Shown piece by piece: positions 26,311 through 35,796 of a DNA stretch of 64,000 nt. A program made the position numbers and the translations under genes. Positions within the stretch are counted from its first letter, which is position 1. Each line of letters opens with the position of its first letter. The notes under the pieces are model-generated. The model was not told the origin of the DNA. It worked only from the letters and a program-made list of their open reading frames with translations, and made no database searches. The DNA is from an uncultured Paludibacter sp. (lineage in GTDB: Bacteria > Bacteroidota > Bacteroidia > Bacteroidales > Paludibacteraceae), in contig CALCBD010000054.1 in assembly GCA_937897985.1 (NCBI GenBank), positions 62,001 through 126,000 of the forward strand, read 5' to 3'.

Positions 26311-27723
26311 TTATTTTGCAATATTTTCAAGAAATTCCTCCATTTTTTTTGTTACTTCGCGTGATGTTCCGTTGGCGTTATTGATAAGCAGAGCAAAAAC
26401 GAGTGTTTTATCGGGGCGTTCAATATAACCAGTGTATGACTTGACACCGGCAATTGTTCCGCTTTTTGCGTGCACTTTCCCTTTTAATGGCGGTTCGGCA
26501 AGAAATGATTTCAGTGTGCCGCTTATGCCCGAGACAGGTAATGAATTGAAAAAAAAGTAATTGTATTTACTGTTATTTTGCATATAAGTCAGCAGTTCGA
26601 CAAAAAAGTGAGCCGACACACCATTGACAGCCGAAAGTCCTGATCCATCCACCTGAAACAGTTCGTCGACAGGTAAACCCCTGGATTTCCAGAAATCACG
26701 AATTGTTTTTACAGCAAGATCGTTCGTTCCCGGCTGATTGTTTTTCACGCCCAGAAATTTGAATAAATACTCGGCATAAAGGTTATTGCTGCTTACGTTT
26801 GTTTCGGTAATTATTTCGCTCAGTGATGGCGAAAAGTGAGAAAAAACTGTCAATTTCCTGATACTCCCTGTATTGCTTTCCACTCTTGCATTATCAGATA
26901 TCTTTATTCCGGATAATATAAGTTGATTCTGAAAATGACGGGCAAGAAGCAGTGCGGGGTTTGGAATGTCGCTTTTCACTGCAAACTCTTCTTTTTTCTC
27001 GGGAATCCGGCCAGTTACATATCTGTTATTGCTGAAAGGTGCACCATAAAAGTAAGCCTCATCCGAATTGACGCTGGCACTTGTTACATAATTATCAATC
27101 GTCAGTTCACTTATTTCAGGTTCTGTGCGGATAATTTCGGTGGCTGAACCTGCTTTTCCCGATCTGAAAAATACCCTGAGAGTATTGTCAAGATAGGCAA
27201 TGCCGTGAACACCTGCGGCATAATAATTCCCCATATCTTCCCATGACCATTTTGGATTGATTACCTCTCTGTCGAAAATTCCGGGGTCGGCAATGATGCT
27301 GCCGTTTATATTGTTGATACCCGCTTTTCTAACGGCTTCTACCCATTTTGCAAGAAAATTTTTATCACCGGTTTTTTCCGATCCGATTGTGGGATCGCCA
27401 CTTCCTCTGATATACAGGTTTCCGTTCAGGGTGCTGTCTTTCCCGATTTTTCCATCCGTTTCGATTTTTGTTTCGAACCTGAAATCAGGTCCTAAAATTT
27501 CAAGAGCCGTCGCCGTGGTGACTGTTTTCATAGTCGACGCAGGTATTCTGCTGTTCGTGGGTTGCCATTCGTAAAGGGTTTCGCCGGTTTTCAGGTCACG
27601 CACCAGCATACTGATATTGGCATTTTGTAATAAAGGATTTTGAATTAGCTGATCAACCGGATTTTGTGCCGGTAACAGTGAACACCATAAAAGGAGAGCG
27701 ACAGAAATGAGAAAACGATTCAT
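26311..27723 (-). CDS. dacB: D-Ala-D-Ala carboxypeptidase/endopeptidase, PBP4 family
   Basis: A periplasmic low-molecular-mass penicillin-binding protein (S13) that trims peptidoglycan peptides. I prefer the start at 27723 (MNRFLISVALLLWCSLLPAQ), which gives a clean signal peptide; an ATG 12 codons upstream is possible. Active-site motifs are in order: SxxK in RIPASTMKTVT, SxN in TNVSSNNLYAEYLFKF and K-S-G in GKVHAKSGTIAGVKSYTGYI. The large insert domain between the first two motifs is typical of class C PBPs. Length about 470 residues is normal. Confidence 0.93.
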   Translation of the reverse strand: MNRFLISVALLLWCSLLPAQNPVDQLIQNPLLQNANISMLVRDLKTGETLYEWQPTNSRIPASTMKTVTTATALEILGPDFRFETKIETDGKIGKDSTLNGNLYIRGSGDPTIGSEKTGDKNFLAKWVEAVRKAGINNINGSIIADPGIFDREVINPKWSWEDMGNYYAAGVHGIAYLDNTLRVFFRSGKAGSATEIIRTEPEISELTIDNYVTSASVNSDEAYFYGAPFSNNRYVTGRIPEKKEEFAVKSDIPNPALLLARHFQNQLILSGIKISDNARVESNTGSIRKLTVFSHFSPSLSEIITETNVSSNNLYAEYLFKFLGVKNNQPGTNDLAVKTIRDFWKSRGLPVDELFQVDGSGLSAVNGVSAHFFVELLTYMQNNSKYNYFFFNSLPVSGISGTLKSFLAEPPLKGKVHAKSGTIAGVKSYTGYIERPDKTLVFALLINNANGTSREVTKKMEEFLENIAK

Positions 27724-27782
27724 AAAAATATTGATTGATATTTGAACAGAAAAATTCAATTAATTCAGAACAAAAAACAGAG

Positions 27783-28280
27783 TCACTTTTTCTCCCATTC
27801 AAGCATTTGCTTTTTAATTTCGAGTCCCCATCTGTATCCGCCAAGGGTTCCGTCGGTGCGAATGACCCGATGGCATGGTATAAGGAAAGCAACCGGATTT
27901 GCACCAATGGCTGTACCAACTGCCCGCACCGCCTTCGGACGACCAATAGCCTCAGCAATTTTACTATAAGTGGTAGTTGCACTTACCGGAATCTGCATCA
28001 GTGCTTTCCATACAGCCAGTTGGAAATCTGTTCCTATAGGATTCAGCTGTGGAATTTCTCTTTTTTGAAATATCAGTTGTGCAAAATATTCAGCTTTCTC
28101 ATCATTTCGTATGAAGTTTGTTTCCGGGAAACGTTGCTCAATATCATAATATGCACTTTCCTGATTTTCCGGGAAAGTGAGAGCACATATTCCATTGTCC
28201 GAAAATACAATACAACATTCACCGAAAGGACTTTTAGCGAATCCAAAGGATGGATTTGACTGAGGAGGTAATTGTCTCAT
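27783..28280 (-). CDS. ogt: Methylated-DNA--protein-cysteine methyltransferase
   Basis: A 165-residue suicide DNA-repair protein that takes the methyl group from O6-methylguanine. The acceptor cysteine is in FLIPCHRVIRTDGTLGGY; the FQLAVWKALMQIPVSATTTYSKIAEAIGRPKAVRAVG helix-turn-helix with its arginine finger lies just before it. The N-terminal domain is degenerate and lacks any AdaA-type HTH, so this is the Ogt type. It faces the photolyase gene, giving two DNA-repair genes transcribed divergently. Confidence 0.95.
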   Translation of the reverse strand: MRQLPPQSNPSFGFAKSPFGECCIVFSDNGICALTFPENQESAYYDIEQRFPETNFIRNDEKAEYFAQLIFQKREIPQLNPIGTDFQLAVWKALMQIPVSATTTYSKIAEAIGRPKAVRAVGTAIGANPVAFLIPCHRVIRTDGTLGGYRWGLEIKKQMLEWEKK

Positions 28281-28376
28281 ACAATATTTGTTTGTTTACA
28301 AAAATAAAACAGAAGCCGTTTTTGATAAATTTTTCTAAAACAACAGTAGGATAAATCATTTACCAAAAAACTGAAT

Positions 28377-28384
28377 TACATTTG
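28377..28384 (+). promoter_or_regulatory. Possible -7 box for the photolyase gene
   Basis: TACATTTG matches TAnnTTTG 37 bases upstream of the photolyase start. No clear -33 element is visible. Confidence 0.35.
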
Positions 28385-28421
28385 TTGCAAAATTAATAAT
28401 TTAAACGATTGCTGCAACAAA

Positions 28422-29744
28422 ATGCTGAAAATAAAGACCGATGTGACAGTATTCTGGTTCCGGCGCGATTTGCGCATCGACGATAACCGCGGACTTTTTA
28501 ATGCTTTGCAGTCGGGTTATCCCGTGTTGCCGGTCTTTATTTTTGACATCAATATATTAAATCAACTCGGTGACAAATACGACAGACGTGTCGACCTTAT
28601 CCGTAAGATACTTGTTGAATTACAAACCGAAATTGCCCGGTTTGGCTCATCCTTATTGATACGTTACGGAAATCCTGTTGAAGTTTTCGGTTTACTTACG
28701 TCTGAATTTAACATTAAAGCCGTTTATACCAATCGCGATTATGAACCTTATGCACTCGCGCGCGACAAAGAAGTTGCCGGTTTTCTCAACTCAAAATCAA
28801 TCAGTTTTCTTCCCTTCAAAGATCAGGTAATTTTTGAATGGAACGAAGTGCTGAAAGCCGACAATACTCCTTACACAGTATTTACACCTTATTCAAGAAC
28901 ATGGAAACAGCAGATCAACGAATCACATACCACTGCTTCAGAGAGCCTTCAGTTTGCACATAATTTCGTCCGGACTTCATTTGTCGCTATGCCTGATTTA
29001 AGCAGTATGGGTTTCGAACCAACCGGAATTGTGTATAAACCGCCGGTTATCGATGATCAGTTGATTTTAAATTATCATACCACCCGCGACTATCCATCGT
29101 TGAACGGTACTTCGGAACTTAGCATACACCTGCGTTTCGGGACTGTCAGTGTACGCCGGTTGGTTGCCAAAGCGATGAAATTGAATGAAGTGTGGCTGAA
29201 TGAATTGATATGGCGTGAGTTTTTTATGAGTATTCTTATGCATTTTCCGTATGTGGTTGATGGTCCTTTCAAAAAGGCTTATGACGCTATTCAATGGAGA
29301 AACAACGAAAAAGAATTTGCACTCTGGTGCGAAGGCATGACCGGTTATCCTATTGTAGATGCAGGAATGCGACAGCTTAACCAAACCGGATACATGCACA
29401 ACAGGGTGAGAATGATTGTTGCCTCGTTCCTGACCAAACATTTGCTCATCGACTGGCGGTGGGGTGAAGCCTTTTTTGCTCAGAAATTACTCGATTATGA
29501 TTTGTCGGCCAACAACGGAAACTGGCAGTGGGCTGCAGGTTGCGGATGCGATGCTGCGCCTTATTTCAGAATTTTCAACCCTGCCGAACAAACCAAACGT
29601 TACGACCCCGAATTCCGGTATATCCGCCGGTGGGTCGACGAATTCGACTCATTGGAATACCCGTCGCAGGTTACAGAACACAGTTTTGCCCGGTTAAGAG
29701 CTTTAGATGCCTATAAATCAGCACTCAACAAAACAGAATATTAA
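28422..29744 (+). CDS. phrB: Deoxyribodipyrimidine photolyase
   Basis: A 440-residue class I cryptochrome/photolyase that uses light and reduced FAD to split cyclobutane pyrimidine dimers. The N-terminal antenna domain starts VFWFRRDLRIDDNRGL. The FAD-binding domain includes LSIHLRFGTVSVRRL, LNELIWREFFMSIL, GYPIVDAGMRQLNQTGYMHNRVRM and the signature DYDLSANNGNWQWAAGCGCDAAPYFRIFNP. All key blocks are intact and the length is close to the family norm. It is oriented away from ogt. Confidence 0.95.
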   Translation: MLKIKTDVTVFWFRRDLRIDDNRGLFNALQSGYPVLPVFIFDINILNQLGDKYDRRVDLIRKILVELQTEIARFGSSLLIRYGNPVEVFGLLTSEFNIKAVYTNRDYEPYALARDKEVAGFLNSKSISFLPFKDQVIFEWNEVLKADNTPYTVFTPYSRTWKQQINESHTTASESLQFAHNFVRTSFVAMPDLSSMGFEPTGIVYKPPVIDDQLILNYHTTRDYPSLNGTSELSIHLRFGTVSVRRLVAKAMKLNEVWLNELIWREFFMSILMHFPYVVDGPFKKAYDAIQWRNNEKEFALWCEGMTGYPIVDAGMRQLNQTGYMHNRVRMIVASFLTKHLLIDWRWGEAFFAQKLLDYDLSANNGNWQWAAGCGCDAAPYFRIFNPAEQTKRYDPEFRYIRRWVDEFDSLEYPSQVTEHSFARLRALDAYKSALNKTEY

Positions 29745-29788
29745 GATTAGTTATTCAGTATTTCTTCAAATAAAATAAATCAGCAGGT

Positions 29789-30658
29789 ATGAAAACAAAC
29801 ATTTTTTTTCTATCATTTTTCGTTAGTCTTTTTTTCTCAAATGTATATTCGCAGGTAACGGAACTAAACCGCCAAACCAAACCTGTAATAATAGATGGAA
29901 AACCGGACGAATGGAGTGCTAATCTCCGGAATTTCGACAGCGAATCAAAAATTAAATATGAATTAAAAAACGATGATGAAAATCTGTATCTTATTTTAAA
30001 ATCCGACGATAAAACACTGCTCAGACAAATGGAACTCGCCGGTATGTCTATAAAATTTATTGTTAAGGAAAAACCGAAACGAACTGCCACCATTGTTTTT
30101 AATAAACGAACGATGAGAGCTTTTCAATCGCAGGGAGGACGTGATGGAATGAACCGTCATCAGGATGGAGAAACTGATATGAATCAACTCGTCAGAAAAA
30201 AAGAGTTTTTACCTAAAGATACTGCCCGAATCAGGGGATTTGCATTTGCTAAAGACATAATTGTAGCCGGAAATGTTTCAGATAATAAGAACATTAACTT
30301 TGCTAAAGGCAGAGCTAACGGTCAGGAATCAGTCTTTGAAATGGTAATTCCTCTGCGCGAATTTTTCGGCGATAACTATCAAATGAAGAATATCACCCGA
30401 ATTCCTTTTCAGTTTATGCTAACCATTAACGCACCCGACGAAAATTTCGGGGGCAGATCTTTTGGTGGCGAACCTGGTGGTATGGGCGGTCGACGCGGAT
30501 GCGGACAAATGGATGGCCCCGAACCCGGCAGAGGCATGGGTGGTGAAGGCGAACCGGGCGACAGATCGCAAATGCGTGAAAGATTTGCTGCTGCCATGAG
30601 CTCAATGTCCGAAAAAACCATTAAACTTGAATTTCAACTCAGCACTTCCGACGAATAG
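29789..30658 (+). CDS. Secreted protein with DOMON/CBM9-like N-terminus and Gly-rich tail
   Basis: A 289-residue exported protein (signal peptide 1-21, ending NVYS-Q). Residues 25-75 (KPVIIDGKPDEWSANL, then YELKNDDENLYLILKSDD) look like the start of a CBM9/DOMON-type beta-sandwich that often opens extracellular binding proteins. Residues about 215-260 are a low-complexity Gly/Met/Pro/Arg stretch with RGCGQMDGP and GRGMGGEGEPGD, likely disordered. Similar small proteins occur in Bacteroidetes without a known role. It follows phr by 44 bases. Confidence 0.55.
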   Translation: MKTNIFFLSFFVSLFFSNVYSQVTELNRQTKPVIIDGKPDEWSANLRNFDSESKIKYELKNDDENLYLILKSDDKTLLRQMELAGMSIKFIVKEKPKRTATIVFNKRTMRAFQSQGGRDGMNRHQDGETDMNQLVRKKEFLPKDTARIRGFAFAKDIIVAGNVSDNKNINFAKGRANGQESVFEMVIPLREFFGDNYQMKNITRIPFQFMLTINAPDENFGGRSFGGEPGGMGGRRGCGQMDGPEPGRGMGGEGEPGDRSQMRERFAAAMSSMSEKTIKLEFQLSTSDE

Positions 30659-30672
30659 TTTTTCATCATTAC

Positions 30673-30727
30673 GGCACAAAGGACACGAAGTTTTTATTGT
30701 TGTTCTCTGTGCCCTTGTGGGTTTTTT
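30673..30727 (+). terminator. Probable terminator hairpin built from a CACAAAGG-type repeat
   Basis: GGCACAAAGGACACGAAG at 30673-30690 can pair imperfectly with CTCTGTGCCCTTGTGGG at 30705-30721, followed by TTTTTTATG. It lies just after the secreted-protein gene, so it can serve as a terminator. The wording recalls the dispersed element at 16.2 kb. Confidence 0.5.
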
Positions 30728-30901
30728 ATGTTCAAAGCGAATATTTTTGTAAAATATTTTGTCTGAATGCTTTGTGAATTCAAAAATTTTTCTGAACCTT
30801 TGTAATATCATTTTGATATCATAATGGAATTAGTCATTCATGCTTAATCCATTGTAAAATTATGATATATTACAAACAGATATTCATAAAAAATTAAAAA
30901 A

Positions 30902-31870
30902 ATGAAAACAAAAGAAGAAATTTTTAGTGGAGTTAAATTTTCAGGAATTCCTGTGCTGATTGTTAATTTCCTTTTTTTAGTGGCAATTGTGGTTCTTTTC
31001 GTTTGGACGGTAAATGCCGGATTGTCAAATGCAGTTACCACAGTGATAGTCATAAGTGACGTGGTATTGTTTATCGTTAATCTCATTTTCTGGGGTGGCT
31101 TTATGCAAATTGAACCCAACGAGGCAAGGGTTATGATTTTCTTTGGTGAATATGAAGGTACGGTGAAGGAAAACGGATTCTTTTGGGTAAATCCCTTTTA
31201 CACAAAGAAAAAACTGACATTACGGGCACGTAATCTGGATGCTGAACCCATCAAGGTTAACGATAAAAAAGGTAATCCGGTATCCATCGGACTGGTTGTC
31301 GTGTGGCGAGTGGCCGATACCTACAAAGCATCGTTTGATGTCGACAATGCATCGATGACGGTTTCGGTTGCCGGTTCACCATCTGTCGATAATGTGGGCC
31401 AAAAAATGAAAGCATACGAGAATTTCGTAAAAATTCAGGCTGATGCCGCATTACGCTTTGTTGCCGGAATGTATGCTTATGACCATACCGGAACCGACGA
31501 TTTATCAGAATTAACGCTTCGTTCAGGTGGTGAAGAAGTAAATTCAATCCTCGAAACCCAAATCAACGAAAGGCTCTCTATTGCCGGAATCGAAGTAGTT
31601 GAAGCGCGTATAAATTATCTGGCTTATGCACCGGAGATAGCTGCAGTTATGTTACGCCGCCAGCAGGCCGATGCCATTATTGCTGCCCGCGAAAAAATAG
31701 TGGAAGGAGCAGTGGGTATGGTGCACATGGCATTAAAAAAACTATCGGACGAAGGTATCATCGAGCTCGACGAGGACAAGAAAGCGGCGATGGTCAGTAA
31801 TTTGATGGTGGTGTTGTGTAGCGAGGAAGGTGCTCAGCCCATCATTAATGCAGGTACGTTGCATCAATAG
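30902..31870 (+). CDS. SPFH (stomatin/prohibitin) domain membrane protein
   Basis: A 322-residue protein with two N-terminal hydrophobic helices (about residues 15-38 and 45-65), then an SPFH/band-7 domain starting at IEPNEARVMIFFGEYEGTVKENGFFWVNPF. The C-terminal part (QINERLSIAGIEVVEARINYLAYAPEIAAVMLRRQQADAIIAAREKIVEGAV) is helical and fits the oligomerising region of the family. Such proteins build membrane scaffolds and often regulate proteases. A small Arc-type RHH gene follows 145 bases later, a neighbourhood common in bacteria. Confidence 0.88.
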   Translation: MKTKEEIFSGVKFSGIPVLIVNFLFLVAIVVLFVWTVNAGLSNAVTTVIVISDVVLFIVNLIFWGGFMQIEPNEARVMIFFGEYEGTVKENGFFWVNPFYTKKKLTLRARNLDAEPIKVNDKKGNPVSIGLVVVWRVADTYKASFDVDNASMTVSVAGSPSVDNVGQKMKAYENFVKIQADAALRFVAGMYAYDHTGTDDLSELTLRSGGEEVNSILETQINERLSIAGIEVVEARINYLAYAPEIAAVMLRRQQADAIIAAREKIVEGAVGMVHMALKKLSDEGIIELDEDKKAAMVSNLMVVLCSEEGAQPIINAGTLHQ

Positions 31871-32015
31871 ATTTATTTTGCATGGTTTTCCGGCTTCTGA
31901 TGCCGATCAGATTGAATTCAGTCCGGAACTTTTGTAAATAAATGCCCGTATATTAAGATTACATTGTTGCTCAAATTTTTTTCGGGATACTAAATTTTAT
32001 ATTCATTTTATTGTT

Positions 32016-32204
32016 TTGGCTAAAGAAGTAAAAAACAAAAGCTTTGTTCTGCGCATCGATTCACAAACCATGGATGCAATCGAAAAATGGGCTGCTGACG
32101 AGTTTCGCAGTACAAACGGTCAGATTTTATATCTGCTTGATCAGGCATTGCGTAAAAGCGGACGTATCAGCAAAAATCAGAACAGGAACGAAGTACACGA
32201 CTGA
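32016..32204 (+). CDS. Arc-type ribbon-helix-helix protein
   Basis: A 62-residue DNA-binding protein. The KSFVLRIDSQTMDAIEKWAADEFRSTNGQILYLLDQAL segment gives the beta-strand and two helices of the Arc/MetJ fold, and the basic tail fits. The frame has no ATG; a TTG at 32016 is the likely start (M-A-K-E-V). It may be partner of the upstream SPFH gene, since Arc-family proteins sit next to SPFH genes in many genomes. Confidence 0.75.
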   Translation: MAKEVKNKSFVLRIDSQTMDAIEKWAADEFRSTNGQILYLLDQALRKSGRISKNQNRNEVHD

Positions 32205-32270
32205 TGAATCAAATCCTCAGAACCAAAAAGTTTTTTTCTTTTTTTGTTAAGTTAAATTTTGACCGGCTAA

Positions 32271-32303
32271 TTTTGATAGTATTAATATATTTATTTACCT
32301 TTG
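32271..32303 (+). promoter_or_regulatory. Bacteroidetes-type promoter for the TetR gene
   Basis: TTTTG at 32271-32275 and TACCTTTG at 32296-32303 are separated by 20 bases, a good match to the -33/-7 consensus. The start codon is 47 bases downstream. Confidence 0.6.
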
Positions 32304-32349
32304 TACTGCAAAGCATTTCAAATTCTGATATTTAAAGATTTACGAATTT

Positions 32350-33066
32350 ATGTCCGGTGAAACAGAAATAAAAGACGAAAAGAAACGTTTCAGAAGAACC
32401 AAGGCAGCTATCGAACACGATGTACTCGAAGCTGTAGGCAGTTTAATCGAAGAAGTCGGTTTTGCTAATATAACATTGACAGGTGTAGCCGAAAGAGCGA
32501 AAATTGAACCGGCTGTTTTTTACAGACGTTTTGCCAATCTGGATGAACTATTCAGCAAATACACACAAAAATATGACTATTGGTTGGGTAGCCTGGCCGA
32601 AAACCTTCCCCGAAACACCAGCGAAGAAGATAGTTATAAGTGGATAATGGATAATCTGATCAGCGCTTTGTTGAAAAACAAAGGGATGCAGCAATTGCTG
32701 ATTTGGGAATTGTCGGAGGATAACCATACCACACGTCGAACCACCAAATTGAGAGAAATTGTTAACGAACCACTGATCAGAATGCTTGAAAAAACATTTG
32801 CCAATACAGGGTTGGATATCAATGTTTTAGCGGCAATGATGATTGCCGGCATTTATTATCTGGTTTTAAACCGCAAACGCTCCACTTTTTGCGATGTTGA
32901 TTTTAATTCGAAAACAGGCAAGGATAGGCTCCGGGAGGGTGTAAGTCAATTATCTACTTTGTTGTTTGCGCAAATCAACAAACAGAATGAAATGTTGAAG
33001 ATTGCCGAAAATCTCAGAAATGAAGGTGTAAGTGAAGAGATTATAGCCAAATGTTTAAAGTTATAA
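32350..33066 (+). CDS. TetR/AcrR family transcriptional regulator
   Basis: A 238-residue one-component repressor. The N-terminal HTH is clear: KAAIEHDVLEAVGSLIEEVGFANITLTGVAERAKIEPAVFYRRFANLDELF (about residues 17-68). The C-terminal ligand-binding helices are not assignable to a known ligand. It is a single gene with its own promoter and terminator, upstream of the fucose genes on the same strand, but a link to them is not shown by the sequence. Confidence 0.88.
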   Translation: MSGETEIKDEKKRFRRTKAAIEHDVLEAVGSLIEEVGFANITLTGVAERAKIEPAVFYRRFANLDELFSKYTQKYDYWLGSLAENLPRNTSEEDSYKWIMDNLISALLKNKGMQQLLIWELSEDNHTTRRTTKLREIVNEPLIRMLEKTFANTGLDINVLAAMMIAGIYYLVLNRKRSTFCDVDFNSKTGKDRLREGVSQLSTLLFAQINKQNEMLKIAENLRNEGVSEEIIAKCLKL

Positions 33067-33086
33067 ATCAAAAATATTTTTCTGAC

Positions 33087-33120
33087 AGCCTCCCGGTTTT
33101 TAAACGGTGAGGCTTTTTTA
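33087..33120 (+). terminator. Rho-independent terminator after tetR-like gene
   Basis: AGCCTCCCGG pairs with CGGTGAGGCT across a short A/T loop, with one bulge, and is followed by a run of six T and further T-rich sequence. It lies 20 bases after the regulator stop codon. Confidence 0.8.
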
Positions 33121-33342
33121 TTTTTTTCAATTCAAAATTATTTTGAAAATACAGCAGTTCAGAAGTTTTTCGAATAACAAAATACTAAACCGCCAAATAT
33201 CACGTGCATAAAAGCTGATTTCAGGGTTTGGAGCAGGTTATCTGTCAGGTTTTTTAACTTCGTCAATTAAAATAATTATTATTTTGATGATTTTCTGCTG
33301 TTAAACATAAAAATATGCGATGATGAAATGTAAAATTGCCAT

Positions 33343-33350
33343 TATCTTTG
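33343..33350 (+). promoter_or_regulatory. Probable -7 box of the fucP promoter
   Basis: TATCTTTG is a full match to TAnnTTTG, 66 bases before fucP. The expected -33 TTTG is not present, as for a regulated promoter. Confidence 0.5.
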
Positions 33351-33359
33351 CCCACGAAT

Positions 33360-33379
33360 CAGCACAGTTCAGCACAGTT
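33360..33379 (+). promoter_or_regulatory. Candidate operator for the GntR regulator
   Basis: Two direct copies of CAGCACAGTT follow each other with a 10-base period, immediately downstream of the -7 box, where a bound repressor would cover the transcription start. The same block, CAGCACAGTTCAG, recurs upstream of fucI at 35797. The GntR gene lies between these two sites. Confidence 0.6.
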
Positions 33380-33415
33380 AAAAAATACACTTAAATAATA
33401 ATAAAACTTGATAAA

Positions 33416-34732
33416 ATGGCAAATCACAAGATTGTAAGCAAGGAAAATGCACTTCCATTTATTTTGGTAACAGCTTTATTTTTTTTATGGGCGATGCCTA
33501 ATAACCTGAATGACATACTTATACCTCAGTTTATGAAATCGTTCGAGCTAAACAGGTTTCAGGCAGGTTTGGTTCAATCGGCATTCTATTTAGGTTATTT
33601 TTTAATGGCATTGCCTGCTGCACTGGTAATGGACAGATACAACTACAAGACCGGACTAATATCAGGTTTATTGCTGTTTGCCATGGGAGCATTCACCTTT
33701 TATCCGGCAGCCATTATCGGTAAATTTGAATTATTTTTGATGGCATTGTTTATCATTGCGAGTGGACTGGCATTTCTCGAAACCGGTGCCAATTCATTTA
33801 TTTCAGTGCTGGGCGACCCCGACACATCGGCACAACGATTGAATTTTTCGCAGGCATTTAATCCGCTGGGAGCCATGACAGGTGCTTTTATCGGAAGTCA
33901 GTTTATTTTTTCGGGAGTCGAACATTCTGATGCACAGATTGAACAAATGAAAACGGCAGGTACATATAACGATTATTTACACACCGAAATTTTAAGGGTT
34001 ATACCCCCGTATATGGTCATTGGCTTTATCATACTGATTTGGGCATTTTTAATATGGCGTGTAAAATTTCCTGCAGAAACAGACAATACGGTCAAAAGCA
34101 GTGATAAGAAGAATGATGGACACGGACATTTTTCAAAACTAATTCTATATCCGCATTTTATCAAAGGAATTATTGCACAGTTTTTCTACGTGGGAGCTCA
34201 GGTAGGCACCTGGAGTTTCCTTATTCAGTACATCAAGGATTTTCTTCAAAAACCGGAAAAAGAAGCCGGCGTTTATCTGGTTTATACATTACTGGCATTC
34301 GGTATCGGACGATTTGTGTCAACTGCGCTGATGCGGAAAATTCAGCCAAACAAATTGATGGGAACTTTTAGCGTAATTAATATCATACTTACAGGAATGG
34401 CGGTTTTACATCCCGGATTTCTGGGCGCATGGTCACTGGTAATTTCAAGTTTCTTTATGTCATGTATGTTCCCGACAATTTTTGCCCTCGGAGTTAAAGG
34501 TTTGGGCCCGAATACAAAAATTGGTGGATCGATGATTATCATGGCCATTATAGGCGGAGCCATCTGGACACCGCTCATGGGTTATATTTCGGATACCACT
34601 CACAGCATGGCTTATGCAATGTTAATTCCGTTGACCAGTTATGTTTATCTTGTATATTATTCATTTATCGGTTCAAAACCATCGGGTCCGCTTTATGAAG
34701 GCGAAGAATATAAGGTAGTTGCATCGCATTAA
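33416..34732 (+). CDS. fucP: L-fucose:H+ symporter FucP
   Basis: A 438-residue inner-membrane MFS carrier of the FucP group that imports L-fucose with a proton. The start FILVTALFFLWAMPNNLNDILIPQFMKSFELNRFQAGLVQSAFYLGYF is characteristic: it includes the N-x-x-N-D-I-L helix-1 signature with the proton-carrying aspartate and glutamate region. About 12 hydrophobic segments follow. It heads the fucose genes, 30 bases before the GntR regulator gene. Confidence 0.93.
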   Translation: MANHKIVSKENALPFILVTALFFLWAMPNNLNDILIPQFMKSFELNRFQAGLVQSAFYLGYFLMALPAALVMDRYNYKTGLISGLLLFAMGAFTFYPAAIIGKFELFLMALFIIASGLAFLETGANSFISVLGDPDTSAQRLNFSQAFNPLGAMTGAFIGSQFIFSGVEHSDAQIEQMKTAGTYNDYLHTEILRVIPPYMVIGFIILIWAFLIWRVKFPAETDNTVKSSDKKNDGHGHFSKLILYPHFIKGIIAQFFYVGAQVGTWSFLIQYIKDFLQKPEKEAGVYLVYTLLAFGIGRFVSTALMRKIQPNKLMGTFSVINIILTGMAVLHPGFLGAWSLVISSFFMSCMFPTIFALGVKGLGPNTKIGGSMIIMAIIGGAIWTPLMGYISDTTHSMAYAMLIPLTSYVYLVYYSFIGSKPSGPLYEGEEYKVVASH

Positions 34733-34762
34733 TGAAATTTTTCTCAAAAATTAAAACAACTG

Positions 34763-35746
34763 ATGAGTATTAAATTCACCCATTCAATATCGAAAATAAA
34801 GCTGTTGGCCGAAACCATTAGTCTTTCAATAATGGAAGGAAAGTTGAAACCGGGTGACAATTTAGCTTCAATCAATGAAGCAAGTTCACTTTACAAAGTA
34901 TCGAGAGATACAGTTTTTAAGGCTTATAACGAGTTGAAACAATCCGGAGTGATTGACTCGACTCCTCAAAAAGGATATTTTGTGAAGGAAGAAATTAACC
35001 GTGTGTTGCTTTTACTCGACAATTATTCTTCATTCAAGCAAAATCTGTATCATAGTTTTGCAGGTAATTTGCCTGAAAATTACAAGGTTGACTTAATTTT
35101 TCATCAGTACAACGAGCATCTTTTCGAAACAATTATTCGTGAAAGTATAGGAAAATACAGTATGTACGTGGTGATGAATTTCTCGAATGATCAATTTTCC
35201 GATTCACTGAAGGACATACCGGCTAATAAGTTGCTGCTGCTCGATTTTGGTAATTTTGATAAAACAGGTTTTTCATATATCTGTCAGGATTTCGGAAAAG
35301 CACTGTATGACAGTTTATATCAGGGAATAACTCAGTTGAAGAAATACAGGAAAATTTCATTTATTTTCCCCGAAGACCTGCGTCACCCTGTAACTGCGAT
35401 CGACTATTTTACGAAATTTTGCCTCGATAATGGTTTTGAATACGGGTTAATACGAAAAAACAGTGAATGGAAAGAAGTTGAAAAATCGAATGTTTATTTA
35501 TGTATTCTCACCGAGGACATGGTAAAGGTAATAAAAGATGCCGACAAAAAAGGTTATAAAATCGGGACTGACTTCGGACTCATAGTCTATAATGACGATC
35601 CGGTGCTGGAAGTCATTAAAAACGGGATTTCATCAATAAGCATCGATTTTGGAATGATGGGAGAAAAAGCAGCGCAATTTGTAAAATCCAAACAGGAAAT
35701 TCAGGAATTTCTGGACACTAAACTCATTATCAGAGGTTCAATTTAA
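34763..35746 (+). CDS. GntR-family regulator of fucose use (FucR-like)
   Basis: A 327-residue one-component regulator. Residues 8-75 form a GntR winged helix (LAETISLSIMEGKLKPGDNLASINEASSLYKVSRDTVFKAYNELKQSGVI). The remainder is a type-1 periplasmic-binding-protein-like sensor domain, as in Bacteroides FucR, which binds a fucose intermediate (known for B. thetaiotaomicron). It lies between fucP and fucI, and matching sites occur near both, so autoregulated repression of the fuc genes is likely. Confidence 0.85.
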   Translation: MSIKFTHSISKIKLLAETISLSIMEGKLKPGDNLASINEASSLYKVSRDTVFKAYNELKQSGVIDSTPQKGYFVKEEINRVLLLLDNYSSFKQNLYHSFAGNLPENYKVDLIFHQYNEHLFETIIRESIGKYSMYVVMNFSNDQFSDSLKDIPANKLLLLDFGNFDKTGFSYICQDFGKALYDSLYQGITQLKKYRKISFIFPEDLRHPVTAIDYFTKFCLDNGFEYGLIRKNSEWKEVEKSNVYLCILTEDMVKVIKDADKKGYKIGTDFGLIVYNDDPVLEVIKNGISSISIDFGMMGEKAAQFVKSKQEIQEFLDTKLIIRGSI

Positions 35747-35796
35747 ACTGAACAAATATGATACTGAAGGAGTGAATATAATTGGCAATAAAAAAA

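Larger units (their letters stand above)
33121..33415. other. fuc promoter region
   Basis: With the terminator this makes a 349-base gap. The AT-rich stretch contains the TATCTTTG -7 box at 33343-33350 and the direct-repeat operator candidate at 33360-33379. No other gene or RNA is evident. Confidence 0.5.

Noticed and set aside
30480..30600. Collagen-like repeat in the secreted protein
   Set aside because: The Gly spacing is irregular (no steady G-x-y period), so it is low complexity and not a collagen helix.
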